This document shows, one piece after another, positions 46,283-56,056 of a stretch of DNA of 64,000 nucleotides. The DNA is taken from the NCBI GenBank assembly GCA_030803735.1, contig JAURUC010000001.1:2993501-3057500 (forward strand), given 5' to 3'. The position numbers and the translations under genes were made by a program. Positions within the stretch are counted from its first letter, which is position 1, and every line of letters starts with the position of its first letter. The DNA comes from Actinopolyspora lacussalsi (GTDB lineage: Bacteria; Actinomycetota; Actinomycetes; Mycobacteriales; Pseudonocardiaceae). The notes under the pieces were generated by a model. It saw only the letters and a list, made by a program, of their open reading frames with translations, was not told the origin of the DNA and did no database searches.

Positions 46283-47518
46283 TCAGGAGTACCAGCCGGG
46301 CTCGGGAACCTCGTTGCACAGCTGGTAACGCCCCAGCTCGCGGCGCTGGTACGCGACCGGGTCGTGCACCGTGTGAGTGCGGACGTTGCGCCAGAACCGA
46401 TCGAAGCCGTACTTCGTGGCAGTGGAGCGGGCCCGGCTCACCTCGAAGATGCGGTTCGTGATCTCCAGAGCCACCTCGTCGGCACGCGACTTGACCGCGG
46501 CGGTTCGGATCTTGTGCTCACCACGACCGCGTTCGGTCAGCGCCGCTGGGTCACGGTGGATCTCCACGTTCTCCTGGGCGACCTGGTCGACGAGGGCCTC
46601 GGCGGCCCACAGCTTCGCGGTCAGGTCGCCGATGGTGTCGATCACGCTGGGTTCGTCGTAGGTGTGCTCGTAACCTCCCCAGGGCTTGCCGTTGGTCAGC
46701 GTGTACTTGACGGTCTCGTTGAGCGCGCCGCGGGCGATGCCCAGCCAGAAGCTGCCCATGACGAGCTGGCCGGTCGGGATCTGCATGGTGCCGTACGGAG
46801 TGGACCGGAACTCGCCGTCGACGAAACCGAGCGCGTCCTCCCAGGGAACGTGGATGTTCTCGATGAACATGCCGCCGCTCTCGGTCAGCCGCTGTCCCAT
46901 GTTGTCCCAGTTGTTCATCGGCGTCAGGCCCGCCTGTTGGCTGGGTACCATCGCGAACACGTGGGTGCCGGTTCCCTCGATCACGCCTTCCAGGCAGGTC
47001 AGGTCGGAAACCCTGGAGCCGGTGGCGAAGAACTTCTTGCCGTTGAACACCAGGTGGTCACCTTTGTCGGTGATCACCACATCCTTGTCCCGGGAGTTGA
47101 TGGCTCCGGCCAGAAACAGATTGTCGCGTGCCACCTCCGCCTCGAAGCGGGCGGCCTGTTCCGGGGTCCCGATGAAGCGAGGCACGAAGTTCCACTGGTA
47201 ATGGTAGCCCAGCAGGTGCCCGATCGAACCGTCCGCTGTGGATACCGCACGGACCACCCTGAACGCGGTCGACCACTCCTGCCCGCCGCCACCGTGCTCG
47301 GTGGGCCCCAGCAGTGTGGTCAGGCCGGAATCCTTCAGCAGCGCCACCTCCGCGTACGGTGTCTGGTTCGCCCGGTCCCGTTCGGCGGCATCGACCGCGA
47401 GGATCTCCGCTACTTCATAGGCCCGCTGCTCCCATTCCTGTGCGGTGGTGGGACGAGTCGTCCAGTGTCCCGGTGACTGCGGATTGAGAAAGGCCTGTGA
47501 TCCTACCGTGATGGTCAT
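46283..47518 (-). CDS. DszC-like flavin-dependent monooxygenase (acyl-CoA dehydrogenase fold)
   Basis: 411 residues from ATG 47518 (MTITVGSQ), with GGAG upstream. The fold is that of acyl-CoA dehydrogenases, but the sequence is nearer the oxygenase branch (DszC, SfnB, HpaB-like group D enzymes): GHLLGYHYQWNFVPR, NGKKFFATGSRVSDL, VPSQQAGLTPMNNWDNMGQR, FDRFWRNVRTHTVHDPV. The last motif with its histidine is typical of the oxygenase group. It should need reduced flavin from the flavin reductase at 41047-41574. The expected reaction is hydroxylation or S/N-oxidation of an aromatic or sulfur-containing intermediate. Confidence 0.85.
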   Translation of the reverse strand: MTITVGSQAFLNPQSPGHWTTRPTTAQEWEQRAYEVAEILAVDAAERDRANQTPYAEVALLKDSGLTTLLGPTEHGGGGQEWSTAFRVVRAVSTADGSIGHLLGYHYQWNFVPRFIGTPEQAARFEAEVARDNLFLAGAINSRDKDVVITDKGDHLVFNGKKFFATGSRVSDLTCLEGVIEGTGTHVFAMVPSQQAGLTPMNNWDNMGQRLTESGGMFIENIHVPWEDALGFVDGEFRSTPYGTMQIPTGQLVMGSFWLGIARGALNETVKYTLTNGKPWGGYEHTYDEPSVIDTIGDLTAKLWAAEALVDQVAQENVEIHRDPAALTERGRGEHKIRTAAVKSRADEVALEITNRIFEVSRARSTATKYGFDRFWRNVRTHTVHDPVAYQRRELGRYQLCNEVPEPGWYS

Positions 47519-47689
47519 GTCCGATCTCCAGTCCAGTGATTGTTCGTCCGGCGTCACCGTCGGGTGCCGCCTGGTGAAGACGTTATGGAAGGGGTCTCTC
47601 CGGGTTCTCTCAGCTCGTTCTCAAACCCGGTGTGCGGTGCGAAGGTCTTCATGAAAAACGGGTGTTCGCCGACCCTTCGTTTCGCGAGA

Positions 47690-48730
47690 ATGGGAATGAT
47701 GAACGCAGCAGAGAATGTCTTCTTCCCGGACTCTGACGAGAACTCACCTTCGACGGTTGATTTCACCGCACGGATAGCCGCGGACGGCATGTGGCCGGTA
47801 CAGAGCGGCAGATACAGGCTGGTTGTCAGCCGGGCCTGCCCGTTCTCCGGCAGAGCTCTGGTGACGCGCCGTCTGATGGGGCTGGAACACGCGTTGTCGC
47901 TGGCGGTCACCGATCCGATCCAGGACGACCGAAGCTGGCACTTCGGCCTCGACCCCGCCGGACGGGACCCGGTACTCGGCATCGAGTTCCTCGCCGAGGC
48001 CTACCGGGCAGCTGACCCCGACTACGACGGCGGAGTAAGCGTGCCCGCGATCGTGGACATCACCAGCGGCAAGCTGGCCACCAACGACCACACCCGGATC
48101 ACGCTCGATCTGGCCACCGAGTGGGGGGAGTACCAGCGTCCCGGTGCTCCCGACCTGTATCCCGAGGAACGGCGGGACGAGATCGACGAGATCAACGACC
48201 TGTTGGCCGACGACCTGAACTACGGCGTTTACACCTGCGGCCTCGCCGAAACCCAGCAGCAGTACTCCGCGGCCTTCCGTAAGCTGTTCGACCGACTCGA
48301 CTGGCTCGAACAGCGCCTGACCGGTCAGCGCTATCTGGTGGGCGAGACGATCACCGAATCCGATATCCGCTTGTTCACCAGCCTCGTGCGGTTCGACTCC
48401 GTCTACCACGGACACTTCCGATGCAACCGGAACAAGCTCACCGAGATGCCCGCACTGTGGGCCTACGCCCGGGACCTGTTCCAGACTCCGGGGTTCGGCG
48501 ACACGGTGCACTTCTCCGATATCAAGCGGCACTATCACCTGGTGCTGCCCCACCTCGACGAGAACCGGATCATCCCGGAGGGGCCGGATCTGTCGGGCTG
48601 GTGGCGACCGCACGGCAGGCAGGAGCTCGGGGGGCGGCCGTTCGGAGACGGCACACCCCCCGGTCCCGCTCCGGACGATGAGCGCTGGACGGATCCGCTC
48701 AGCGCAGGTGCGACTGGAGCAGCTCGCTGA
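47690..48730 (+). CDS. ECM4/YqjG-type glutathione S-transferase-like (hydroquinone reductase fold)
   Basis: 346 residues from ATG 47690. ATG 47696 and 47699 are near-equal choices. The thioredoxin-fold domain has SRACPFSGRAL with a candidate catalytic Cys50, where xi-class enzymes have CPWAHR. The all-alpha domain follows (RYLVGETITESDIRLFTSLVRFD). Xi-class enzymes remove glutathione from hydroquinones. Actinomycetes usually use mycothiol, so the thiol here is uncertain. The gene converges on DAHP synthase with a 32-base overlap of coding ends. Confidence 0.85.
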   Translation: MGMMNAAENVFFPDSDENSPSTVDFTARIAADGMWPVQSGRYRLVVSRACPFSGRALVTRRLMGLEHALSLAVTDPIQDDRSWHFGLDPAGRDPVLGIEFLAEAYRAADPDYDGGVSVPAIVDITSGKLATNDHTRITLDLATEWGEYQRPGAPDLYPEERRDEIDEINDLLADDLNYGVYTCGLAETQQQYSAAFRKLFDRLDWLEQRLTGQRYLVGETITESDIRLFTSLVRFDSVYHGHFRCNRNKLTEMPALWAYARDLFQTPGFGDTVHFSDIKRHYHLVLPHLDENRIIPEGPDLSGWWRPHGRQELGGRPFGDGTPPGPAPDDERWTDPLSAGATGAAR

Positions 48731-50117
48731 CCCGGAAAGCCAGTTCGACGGACTGCCCGGCGTTGAGCCTGGGATCGCACGCCGTCTCGTAGCGAGTTCC
48801 CAGGTCAACGTCGAGCACCTTCTCGAGGCCACCGAGGCATTCGGTGACGTGCTCGCCGGTGAGTTCCAGGTGCAGCCCGCCGGGCCGCACCCCTTCCTGC
48901 CCCGCGACGGTGAAGAACCCATCGATCTCGGCGAGAATGTCGGCGAGCCGACGGGTCTTGTACCCGCTGTTCGAGCGGAACGTGTTGCCGTGCATGGGAT
49001 CGCACGCCCACACCACCGGATGTTCGGTCTCGCGTACCGCGCGCAGCAGTGGCGGCAGCAGATCGTGGACCTGCTCGGCCCCCATCCGGGAGATGAGCAC
49101 CAGTCTGCCCGCGACATAGCCGGGATCGAGCCGGTCGCACAGCTCCTGCAACTGTTCGGGATCGGTCGACGGACCGATCTTGACCCCGACCGGGTTGGCC
49201 ACACCGGAGAGGAACTCGACGTGCGCGCCGTCGAGCTGACGCGTTCGGTCTCCCGCCCACACCATGTGCGCACTGGTGTCGAACCAGCGACCGGTCTCGG
49301 GGTCGTATCGGGTCAGCGCCTGTTCGAAGTCCAGCAGCAACGCCTCGTGGGACGTGTAGAGCTCGTTCGATGCCGCGCCTTCACTCATCCCGAAGGCGGA
49401 CATGAACCGCAGCGCCCGATTGACGTCCTCGGAGATCTCGGCATGGCTTCGTCCGCCGGTGCGACGGACGAAGTCCTCGTTGTCGGTGTGCAACCGGTGC
49501 AGCTCGGTGCCGCTTTCCCGAACGAGCCCGTGCAGCACGTTCAGCGTCGCCGACGCGCTGTGGTACGCCTTCATCAGGCGCTCCGGAGCCGGCGTCCTCG
49601 CGGGCAGCGAGGGTTCCGGGCAGTTGACGATGTCGCCTCGATAGACCGGCAACTCCACGCCGTCGACCGTCTCCACGGGACTGCTGCGCGGTTTGGCGTA
49701 CTGCCCCGCGATCCTGCCGACGGTGACTGTCGGCAGACCGGAACCGTAGGTCATGAGCACGGCCATCCGAAGGATGGTCCGCACCTTCCCGCGCACCTCC
49801 GCCTCGGCACAGGAGTCGAAGCGTTCCGCGCAGTCGCCCGCCTGCAGCAGGAACGCCCTGCCCTCGGCCACTCCCGCCAGCCGCCGCTGTAGCCGTTGGA
49901 TCTCGCCGGGCGGGACCAGCGGAGGTAACAGCGAGATCCGCTCAGCGACCTCGGCCAGCCTTTCCTGGTCCGGCCAATCGGGCTGCTGTTGGACCGGACG
50001 CCCGCGCCAGGAGTCCAGGTCCCACCAGCTCGGTGCATGGTGCACGGCGTCGGGGAACGTGGTGAGCGCGGCGGAGTTCTCCGGCCGCTCCTGAGTGAGC
50101 ACGTCGTTCATCCGCAT
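48699..50117 (-). CDS. 3-Deoxy-D-arabino-heptulosonate 7-phosphate synthase, class II
   Basis: 472-residue plant-type DAHP synthase, committing step of the shikimate pathway (phosphoenolpyruvate plus erythrose 4-phosphate). Metal and substrate motifs: GDCAERFDSCA, TVGRIAGQYAKPRS, DPMHGNTFRS, HLELTGEHVTEC and TACDPRLNAGQSVELAF. Start ATG 50117 overlaps the trpA stop by ten bases. ATG 50111 is an alternative. As last gene of the trp operon it is likely a pathway-dedicated copy, as PhzC is in phenazine clusters. Confidence 0.94.
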   Translation of the reverse strand: MRMNDVLTQERPENSAALTTFPDAVHHAPSWWDLDSWRGRPVQQQPDWPDQERLAEVAERISLLPPLVPPGEIQRLQRRLAGVAEGRAFLLQAGDCAERFDSCAEAEVRGKVRTILRMAVLMTYGSGLPTVTVGRIAGQYAKPRSSPVETVDGVELPVYRGDIVNCPEPSLPARTPAPERLMKAYHSASATLNVLHGLVRESGTELHRLHTDNEDFVRRTGGRSHAEISEDVNRALRFMSAFGMSEGAASNELYTSHEALLLDFEQALTRYDPETGRWFDTSAHMVWAGDRTRQLDGAHVEFLSGVANPVGVKIGPSTDPEQLQELCDRLDPGYVAGRLVLISRMGAEQVHDLLPPLLRAVRETEHPVVWACDPMHGNTFRSNSGYKTRRLADILAEIDGFFTVAGQEGVRPGGLHLELTGEHVTECLGGLEKVLDVDLGTRYETACDPRLNAGQSVELAFRVSELLQSHLR

Positions 50118-50893
50118 GCTGTCAACAACTCCTTCACCAAGCCGACGGGGTCGCGCCCCGCCTCGATTTCCGCCACGATCGCGCTGCCGACGACTGCCGC
50201 GTCGGCGTGGCCGCGCAGTTGTTCGAGATGCCGCGGAGTCGAGATGCCGAACCCGGCGGCTACCGGCAACGAGGTGTGTCGGTTGGCCAGCGCCAACACG
50301 TCCCCGACTCCGGTGGGCATCGTGTCGCGGTTACCCGTGATGCCGGTGAGCGTCACCGCGTAGACGAAGCCACGCGAGGCGTCGCAGATCGCCGCGGCAC
50401 GTTCCTCCGAACTGGTGGGCGCGACGAGGAACACCGGATCCAGCTCGGCGGCAGTCAACTCCCCGGCCACGGCCGCGGATTCCTCGACCGCCAGATCGGG
50501 CAGAATCACGCCGGACACCCCGGCCTGCGCGGCGTCGCGCGCGAACTCGCGCACCCCGTAGGCCAGCACGGGGTTGAGGTAGGTCATCAACACCACCGGC
50601 GCGGCGTGTTCCGCGGCGATCTCGGCGGCCACCTCCAGGCACCCCTCGGTGGTCGTCCCGGCGTCGAGGGCCCGTTGCCCCGCGTGCTGAATGACCGGCC
50701 CGTCGGCCAGCGGATCGCTGTAGGGCATTCCCAGTTCGACGACCGCCGCGCCGGAACCCGCGAGTCTGCGTCCGACCTCGACGGTGGTGTTCCTGTCGGG
50801 ATGACCCGCCATCAAGTACGGCACCAGTGCGAGTCCGCCGTCGGACCTGCGCAGCCGGGTGCTCAGCACCGAACCAGGCTTTGTCGTCGTCAT
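50108..50893 (-). CDS. trpA: Tryptophan synthase alpha subunit
   Basis: 261 residues from ATG 50893, overlapping the trpB stop (TGATGA). It splits indole-3-glycerol phosphate to indole. The catalytic Glu and Asp lie in VVELGMPYSDPLADGPVIQ, with SGVILPDLAVEES and GFGISTPRHLEQL later. The open frame upstream of 50893 reads back through trpB and is not used. Confidence 0.95.
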   Translation of the reverse strand: MTTTKPGSVLSTRLRRSDGGLALVPYLMAGHPDRNTTVEVGRRLAGSGAAVVELGMPYSDPLADGPVIQHAGQRALDAGTTTEGCLEVAAEIAAEHAAPVVLMTYLNPVLAYGVREFARDAAQAGVSGVILPDLAVEESAAVAGELTAAELDPVFLVAPTSSEERAAAICDASRGFVYAVTLTGITGNRDTMPTGVGDVLALANRHTSLPVAAGFGISTPRHLEQLRGHADAAVVGSAIVAEIEAGRDPVGLVKELLTACG

Positions 50894-52098
50894 CACGCAC
50901 CTCCCGGCACGGCCGCCGGCTCGTCGGCGGGCACCTCTGTTTCGGCAACGGTGTGCAGGTCCTTGTCCCCGCGACCGGAGAAGCACACCAGGATATGGCC
51001 GCCACGGCCGAGAGCTCGGGCCCGCACTCCCGCGTGGTGCAGCACGTGCGAGGTTTCGAGCGCCGGGATGATGCCCTCGGAGCTCGTGCACAACCGGAAG
51101 GCGGCCAGGGCGTCGGTGTCCTCGACGGGGAGATAGCTGGCTCGGCCGGTATCGGAGAGCATCGCGTGTTCCGGCCCGACTCCCGGGTAGTCCAGTCCGG
51201 CGGCGACCGAGTGCGTCCGCCGAATCTGACCCGCCGCGTCCTGCAGCAGCAGGCTGTAGCTGCCGTGCAGCACTCCCGGTGTGCCTCCGGCTGCACCCGC
51301 CGCGTGCTCTCCCGAGACCAGACCGCGTCCGCCCGCCTCGACACCGACGAGTTCGACACCGGGGTCGTCGCGGAAAGCGGTGAACATACCGATGGAGTTG
51401 GATCCACCACCGACGCAGGCCATGACGACGTCCGGTAGTGTCCCGAACTCGCTCAGGTACTGCTCACGTGCCTCGTCCCCGATGACTCGCTGCAGGTCTC
51501 GCACCATCTCGGGATACGGAGCGGGTCCGACCGCGGAACCGATGACGTAGTGCGTGTCGCGCACGTGGGTCACCCAGTCCCGGATCGCCTCGGAGGTGGC
51601 GTCCTTCAACGTGGCTGTGCCGGACTCCACCGCGCGCACTTCGGCACCGAGCATGCGCATGCGCCGTACGTTGACCTCCTGACGCCGCATGTCCTCGACA
51701 CCCATGTAGACCACGCAGGCCAGCCCGAACCGCGCGCACACGGTTGCGGTGGCCACACCGTGCTGTCCCGCGCCCGTCTCGGCGATGATGCGCTGCTTCC
51801 CCATCCGAACGGCCAGAATCACCTGTCCCAGTGCGTTGTTGAGCTTGTGCGCACCGGTGTGGCACAGGTCCTCCCGCTTGAAGTGGATCGTGGCGCCACC
51901 GTGGTGCTCGGACAGTCGCTGCGCCTCGTACAGTGGGGTGGGCCGCCCGACGAACTTCCGCTGGTGGCCGCGGAGCTCGGTGAGGAATTCCGGATCGTGC
52001 CGTAGCGTCCGCCACGCGGTCGCCAGCTCGTCCAACGCGACCATGAGCGTCTCCGGTACGTAGCGTCCGCCGAAGCGTCCGAATCCGCCGTCGTTCAT
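50893..52098 (-). CDS. trpB: Tryptophan synthase beta subunit
   Basis: 401-residue PLP enzyme joining indole and serine. PLP lysine in [13 protein letters not shown], catalytic Glu in [12 protein letters not shown], phosphate loop [14 protein letters not shown] 52098 overlaps the trpC stop as ATGA. Length is normal. All active-site motifs are intact, so this copy should be functional. Confidence 0.96.
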   Translation of the reverse strand: MNDGGFGRFGGRYVPETLMVALDELATAWRTLRHDPEFLTELRGHQRKFVGRPTPLYEAQRLSEHHGGATIHFKREDLCHTGAHKLNNALGQVILAVRMGKQRIIAETGAGQHGVATATVCARFGLACVVYMGVEDMRRQEVNVRRMRMLGAEVRAVESGTATLKDATSEAIRDWVTHVRDTHYVIGSAVGPAPYPEMVRDLQRVIGDEAREQYLSEFGTLPDVVMACVGGGSNSIGMFTAFRDDPGVELVGVEAGGRGLVSGEHAAGAAGGTPGVLHGSYSLLLQDAAGQIRRTHSVAAGLDYPGVGPEHAMLSDTGRASYLPVEDTDALAAFRLCTSSEGIIPALETSHVLHHAGVRARALGRGGHILVCFSGRGDKDLHTVAETEVPADEPAAVPGGA

Positions 52099-52898
52099 AC
52101 CTGGCTCAACTCCTCGATCTTCCCCTCGGGGCGGCTCGACCGCATCAGCGATTCGCCGACCAGAGCGGCGTCGGCGCCGGCGCGGCGCAACCTGCGCGCG
52201 TCGGTCACCGAACGCAGGCCGCTTTCGCCGACCAGCACGCGGTCGTGACCGATCCGCGCGCGCAACCGCTCCGTGCGGGTCATGTCGATGCCGAAGGTGT
52301 GCAGGTCGCGGTGATTGACACCGATGACCCGGGCGTCCACTTCCAAGGCGGTGTCGACCTCGTCCTCGTCGTGGACTTCCACGAGAGCTTCCATGCCGAG
52401 TTCCCTCACGCACTTCAGCAGGGCTGCCATCCGCTCGGTGGACAGCACGGAGGCGATGAGCAGCACGGCATCGGCCCCCAGCGCACGTGCCTCGACCACC
52501 TGGTACTCGTCGGTGACGAAGTCCTTGCGCAGCAACGGCAGCGATGTTTCGGGGCGGATGAGGCGCAGGTGTTCGGGGCTACCTCCGAATCCCTCCTCGT
52601 GGGTGAGCACGGAGATCGCCGAGGCTCGCGAGCGGTCGTAGACCCGAGCCAGCTCCCCCGGCCGGTAGCTGTCTGTCAGAGAGCCCTTCGAGGGGCTGCG
52701 CCGTTTCATCTCGGCGATCAAGCTCAGTCCGGGACGGCTCAGCGCGGCCGACAGATCTCGAGCGGGCTCCGCCCTGTCGGCGCCGCGGGTGAGGTCGGTC
52801 AGGGGACGGACCGTCCGGCGTCGATCGGTCTGCCGCCGGGAGGCGGCTACGAGGGCGGTCAGCATGGTCCTGGACGGCCCGCTGGTCGCAGTAGTCAT
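52095..52898 (-). CDS. trpC: Indole-3-glycerol phosphate synthase
   Basis: 267-residue TIM-barrel enzyme closing the indole ring. Motifs: [53 protein letters not shown] and LVGESLM. Start overlaps the trpD stop as ATGA. It is separate from a PRA isomerase, as usual in actinomycetes, where PriA supplies that step. No trpF or priA is in the window. Confidence 0.95.
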   Translation of the reverse strand: MTTATSGPSRTMLTALVAASRRQTDRRRTVRPLTDLTRGADRAEPARDLSAALSRPGLSLIAEMKRRSPSKGSLTDSYRPGELARVYDRSRASAISVLTHEEGFGGSPEHLRLIRPETSLPLLRKDFVTDEYQVVEARALGADAVLLIASVLSTERMAALLKCVRELGMEALVEVHDEDEVDTALEVDARVIGVNHRDLHTFGIDMTRTERLRARIGHDRVLVGESGLRSVTDARRLRRAGADAALVGESLMRSSRPEGKIEELSQV

Positions 52899-53926
52899 AC
52901 CGTGTTCCTCATCGGTTGTGGTTGTTCGCGGGAAACCTCGGTCCAGCGGGCGAGCAGTGCGCTCGCGGCGCCACTGTCGATCGCCCGCGAGGCCAGCGCC
53001 GTCCCTTCGTGCCAGTCCTCGGCGCGTCCGGCCGCGCGCAGCCCGGCGGCCGCGTTGAGCAGCACCACGTCCCTGGCCGGCCCCGGATCGCCTGCCAGGA
53101 CGCGGCGAATGATCTCGGCGTTGAGCCTGCGGTCCCCTCCGGCGAGCCGGGAGGCGTGCGCCGGGGCCAGCCCGAGCTCGGTGGGGCTGAGCCGGTACTC
53201 GTTACAGCTGCCTTCCCGGATCTCGACCACCCGCGACGGGGCACCGAGGCTGAGCTCGTCCATGCCGTCCTCGGCGTGAAAGACCATCACCCGGCGCACG
53301 CCCAGCCGTGCCAGCACCTCGGCCATCGGCCTTACCAGGTCAGGCCGGGGCACGCCCAGCGTCTGATACCTGGCCCCCGCCGGGTTGCACAGGGGACCGA
53401 GCAGGTTGAACACCGTCGGCACGCCCAGCTCCCGGCGTATCGAGCTGACTCGCCTGAAAGTCGGGTGAAACACCGGCGCGAACAAGAAGGTGATGCCGAT
53501 CTCACGCAGGCAGTGCGCGGCGGCCGGCGGCTCGGAGTCGATACGGACGCCGAGTTCCTCCAGCACGTCGGCGCTGCCGCAGTTCGAGGACACACTGCGG
53601 TTGCCGTGCTTGGCGACGGGCACTTCGCAGGCGGCGACGACCAGAGCCGTGGCGGTGGAGATGTTGAAGGTGTTGTGGCCGTCCCCGCCGGTACCGCAGA
53701 CGTCCAGGACGTCACCCTCGAAAGGCACCGGCAGGGCGAGGGAACGCGCGGTGGTGGCCATGCCGACGATCTCGTCGACGGTCTCGCCACGTGCGGCCAT
53801 CGCCATCGCCAGCCCGGCGATCCGCGCCGGTGACTGCTCACCTCGCATGATCGAGCCGAACGCCGACTCCGCTTCGTTCTCGGTGAGCGAATGGCCCCGG
53901 CAGACGGTTCTCAGTTGATCACGCAT
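52895..53926 (-). CDS. trpD: Anthranilate phosphoribosyltransferase
   Basis: 343 residues from ATG 53926 (MRDQLRTVCRG), overlapping the trpG end by eight bases. PRPP-binding motif VCGTGGDGHNTFNIST near residue 75, KHGNRSVSSNCGSADVLEELG and FNLLGPLCNPA are all present. The long upstream frame covering trpG is antisense-like reading and not used. Confidence 0.95.
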   Translation of the reverse strand: MRDQLRTVCRGHSLTENEAESAFGSIMRGEQSPARIAGLAMAMAARGETVDEIVGMATTARSLALPVPFEGDVLDVCGTGGDGHNTFNISTATALVVAACEVPVAKHGNRSVSSNCGSADVLEELGVRIDSEPPAAAHCLREIGITFLFAPVFHPTFRRVSSIRRELGVPTVFNLLGPLCNPAGARYQTLGVPRPDLVRPMAEVLARLGVRRVMVFHAEDGMDELSLGAPSRVVEIREGSCNEYRLSPTELGLAPAHASRLAGGDRRLNAEIIRRVLAGDPGPARDVVLLNAAAGLRAAGRAEDWHEGTALASRAIDSGAASALLARWTEVSREQPQPMRNTV

Positions 53927-54506
53927 GGTTCGGCTCCAGGAAGTTCGCCATGAGTTGCTTGCCCTCGACGCTGAGTACGGACTCGGGGTGGAATTGCATG
54001 CCGAAGGTCGGGTGCTCGCGGTGGCGCAGCCCCATAACCACGCCCTCCGAGCTCCAAGCGTTGACCACCAGATCCTCCGGTATCGAGGCGGGATCAACGA
54101 CCAGTGAGTGATAGCGGGTGGACGACAGCGGATTGGGCAGCGCGGCGAAGACTCCGCTGCCGTCGTGCTCGATCTTCGAGGTCTTGCCGTGGACCGGATC
54201 GCCGCGCACCACCTCGGCGCCGAAAGCGGCACCGATGCTCTGGTGCCCCAGGCACACGCCAAGGATCGGTATCCGACCACTGAGCTGCCGAATCGCCGGG
54301 ACCGATATCCCCGCCCGCTCCGGAGAGCACGGCCCCGGCGAGATCACCAACCGGTCGTGTCCGAGAAGCGCCGGCACTGTCGTCTCATCGTTGCGGTACA
54401 CGACCGGTTCCGCACCGAGCTCGGCGAGGTAGTGCACGAGGTTGTAGGTGAACGAGTCGTAGTTGTCCAGGACGGCCACCAGCGTTCGACGGGCGCTCGG
54501 GCTCAT
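53919..54506 (-). CDS. trpG: Anthranilate synthase glutamine amidotransferase component
   Basis: 195-residue class I glutaminase that feeds ammonia to TrpE. Catalytic Cys in ILGVCLGHQSIG, His/Glu in MQFHPESVLS, oxyanion motif LVISPGPCSPE. It overlaps trpE by four bases. Not fused to trpE or trpD, unlike phenazine-type PhzE. Confidence 0.95.
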   Translation of the reverse strand: MSPSARRTLVAVLDNYDSFTYNLVHYLAELGAEPVVYRNDETTVPALLGHDRLVISPGPCSPERAGISVPAIRQLSGRIPILGVCLGHQSIGAAFGAEVVRGDPVHGKTSKIEHDGSGVFAALPNPLSSTRYHSLVVDPASIPEDLVVNAWSSEGVVMGLRHREHPTFGMQFHPESVLSVEGKQLMANFLEPNHA

Positions 54507-55987
54507 GACATCGCCTCCGCTCGCCGGACCGCGGCGAACAGCGCACGGGCCTTGTGCAGGGTCTCCTGGTACTCGGCGGTGGGGTCGGAATCGACGACGA
54601 CACCGGCACCGGCCTGCACGTGCACCATGCCGTCGGCGACGACCAGGGTGCGCAACGCGATGGCCAGGTCGGCGTTGCCGCCGTGGCTGAAACAGCCGAT
54701 AGCTCCGCCGTAGACACCTCGGCGCTGTCGCTCCAACTCGGAGATGATCTCCATGGCCCGGATCTTCGGAGCGCCGCTGAGGGTTCCGGCGGGAAACGTC
54801 GCCCGCAGCGCATCGAGTGCGTCCGCGTCCGAGGTCAGCCTGCCGGACACCGTGGACGACAGGTGCATCACGTGCGAGAAGCGCTCGACCTCCATGAGCC
54901 TGTCCACCCGCACCGATCCGGTCTGGCTAACTCGACCGAGGTCATTGCGTCCCAGGTCGACGAGCATCACGTGCTCGGCCTTCTCCTTCTCGTCGTCCAG
55001 CAGCTCGTTCTCCAACACGAGATCGTCCTTCGCGTCGGGATCCCGTCGTCGGGTGCCAGCCAGCGGACGGGTCTGCACCCTTCCGCCCTCGTTCTTGACC
55101 AGCAACTCGGGTGAGGCGCCGATGATGTGCCGACCGTTTCCGAGGCTGACGTGGTACAGGTACGGCGAGGGGTTGGTGGCGCGCAACTGCCGGTAGACAT
55201 CGATCGGGTCGGCGCGCAGCGGTTTGGAGAACCGCTGCGAGAGCACGATCTGGAAAGCATCACCTGCCGCGATGTACTCACGAGCCCGGCGCACTCGTCG
55301 TTCGTACTCCTCGCGACTGAAGTTGGAGCGCCATTCGTCGAGGTCCGCCGGATCGGAGTCGGGGTCGGTGGTGGGGACTGGTCCGTCCTCCGGCCCGGGG
55401 AGCACGGTGGTGCGCAGGCCGGACTGCATCAGGTCGATGCGCCGCACCGCCTCGGTGTAACTCTCCTGGTTCGGCCGGTGCAGTGTGACCAGGAGCAGTT
55501 TGCGGGTCGCGTGGTCGACGACCACCAAATCGTCGGTGAGCAGGAACGCCGACTCCGGCAGGTTCGGCGCGGGCTCCTCGGCTACGGGCAGGTTCTCGAA
55601 GTGCCGTGCGGTCTCGTAACCGAGGTAGCCCACGACGCCACCGTGGAACGGGGGAAGTCCCGGAACCGGTGCGATCGATCGATCGATCAGCTCCCACACC
55701 GTCGTCAACGGGTCCTCGGAGTCGATCTCCAGCAACTTCGGCCGGTATCCGATGTAGGAGTACCGTCCGCTCTCGCCGGAGGTCGGCACGCCCTCCAGCA
55801 AGAACCCCGGTTCGTCCGAACCGCAGAGCTGCGCGAACAGCGTCACCGGAGTTACCGTGTCCGCGAGGAACTCCCGGTGCAGCGGGATGACCGGGTAATC
55901 CACTGCCAGCGCCGCCGCTTCGGCGGGCCCCGGCACACATTCGGGGTCGCGTGTCTGTATCGCCGTGTCTTCCAAATAACGTGTCAT
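54503..55987 (-). CDS. trpE: Anthranilate synthase component I with altered tryptophan-feedback motif
   Basis: 494 residues. Makes anthranilate from chorismate using ammonia from TrpG. Catalytic motifs: LAGTRRRDPDAKDD, VDLGRNDLGRVSQTGSV, FPAGTLSGAPKIRAMEII and GGAIGCFSHGGNADLAIALRT. In feedback-sensitive enzymes an LLES motif near the N-terminus binds tryptophan. Here it reads LLEG (residues 63-66, FLLEGVPTSGES). The other tryptophan-site segment, NPSPYLYHV, is normal. Loss of this serine predicts weaker feedback inhibition, which would suit a secondary-metabolism copy. Starts 69 bases after the P450 stop. Confidence 0.94.
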   Translation of the reverse strand: MTRYLEDTAIQTRDPECVPGPAEAAALAVDYPVIPLHREFLADTVTPVTLFAQLCGSDEPGFLLEGVPTSGESGRYSYIGYRPKLLEIDSEDPLTTVWELIDRSIAPVPGLPPFHGGVVGYLGYETARHFENLPVAEEPAPNLPESAFLLTDDLVVVDHATRKLLLVTLHRPNQESYTEAVRRIDLMQSGLRTTVLPGPEDGPVPTTDPDSDPADLDEWRSNFSREEYERRVRRAREYIAAGDAFQIVLSQRFSKPLRADPIDVYRQLRATNPSPYLYHVSLGNGRHIIGASPELLVKNEGGRVQTRPLAGTRRRDPDAKDDLVLENELLDDEKEKAEHVMLVDLGRNDLGRVSQTGSVRVDRLMEVERFSHVMHLSSTVSGRLTSDADALDALRATFPAGTLSGAPKIRAMEIISELERQRRGVYGGAIGCFSHGGNADLAIALRTLVVADGMVHVQAGAGVVVDSDPTAEYQETLHKARALFAAVRRAEAMS

Positions 55988-56056
55988 GGTCGTCTCTCTC
56001 GTCGGTGTCCGGCTCGATGTGGTGCGCGGGAACGACTTCCGCCGACCGCGGTGGAC

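Noticed and set aside
55988..56056. Tryptophan attenuator or leader peptide before trpE
   Set aside because: The gap to the P450 gene is only 69 bases, has no run of tryptophan codons and no terminator/antiterminator pair.
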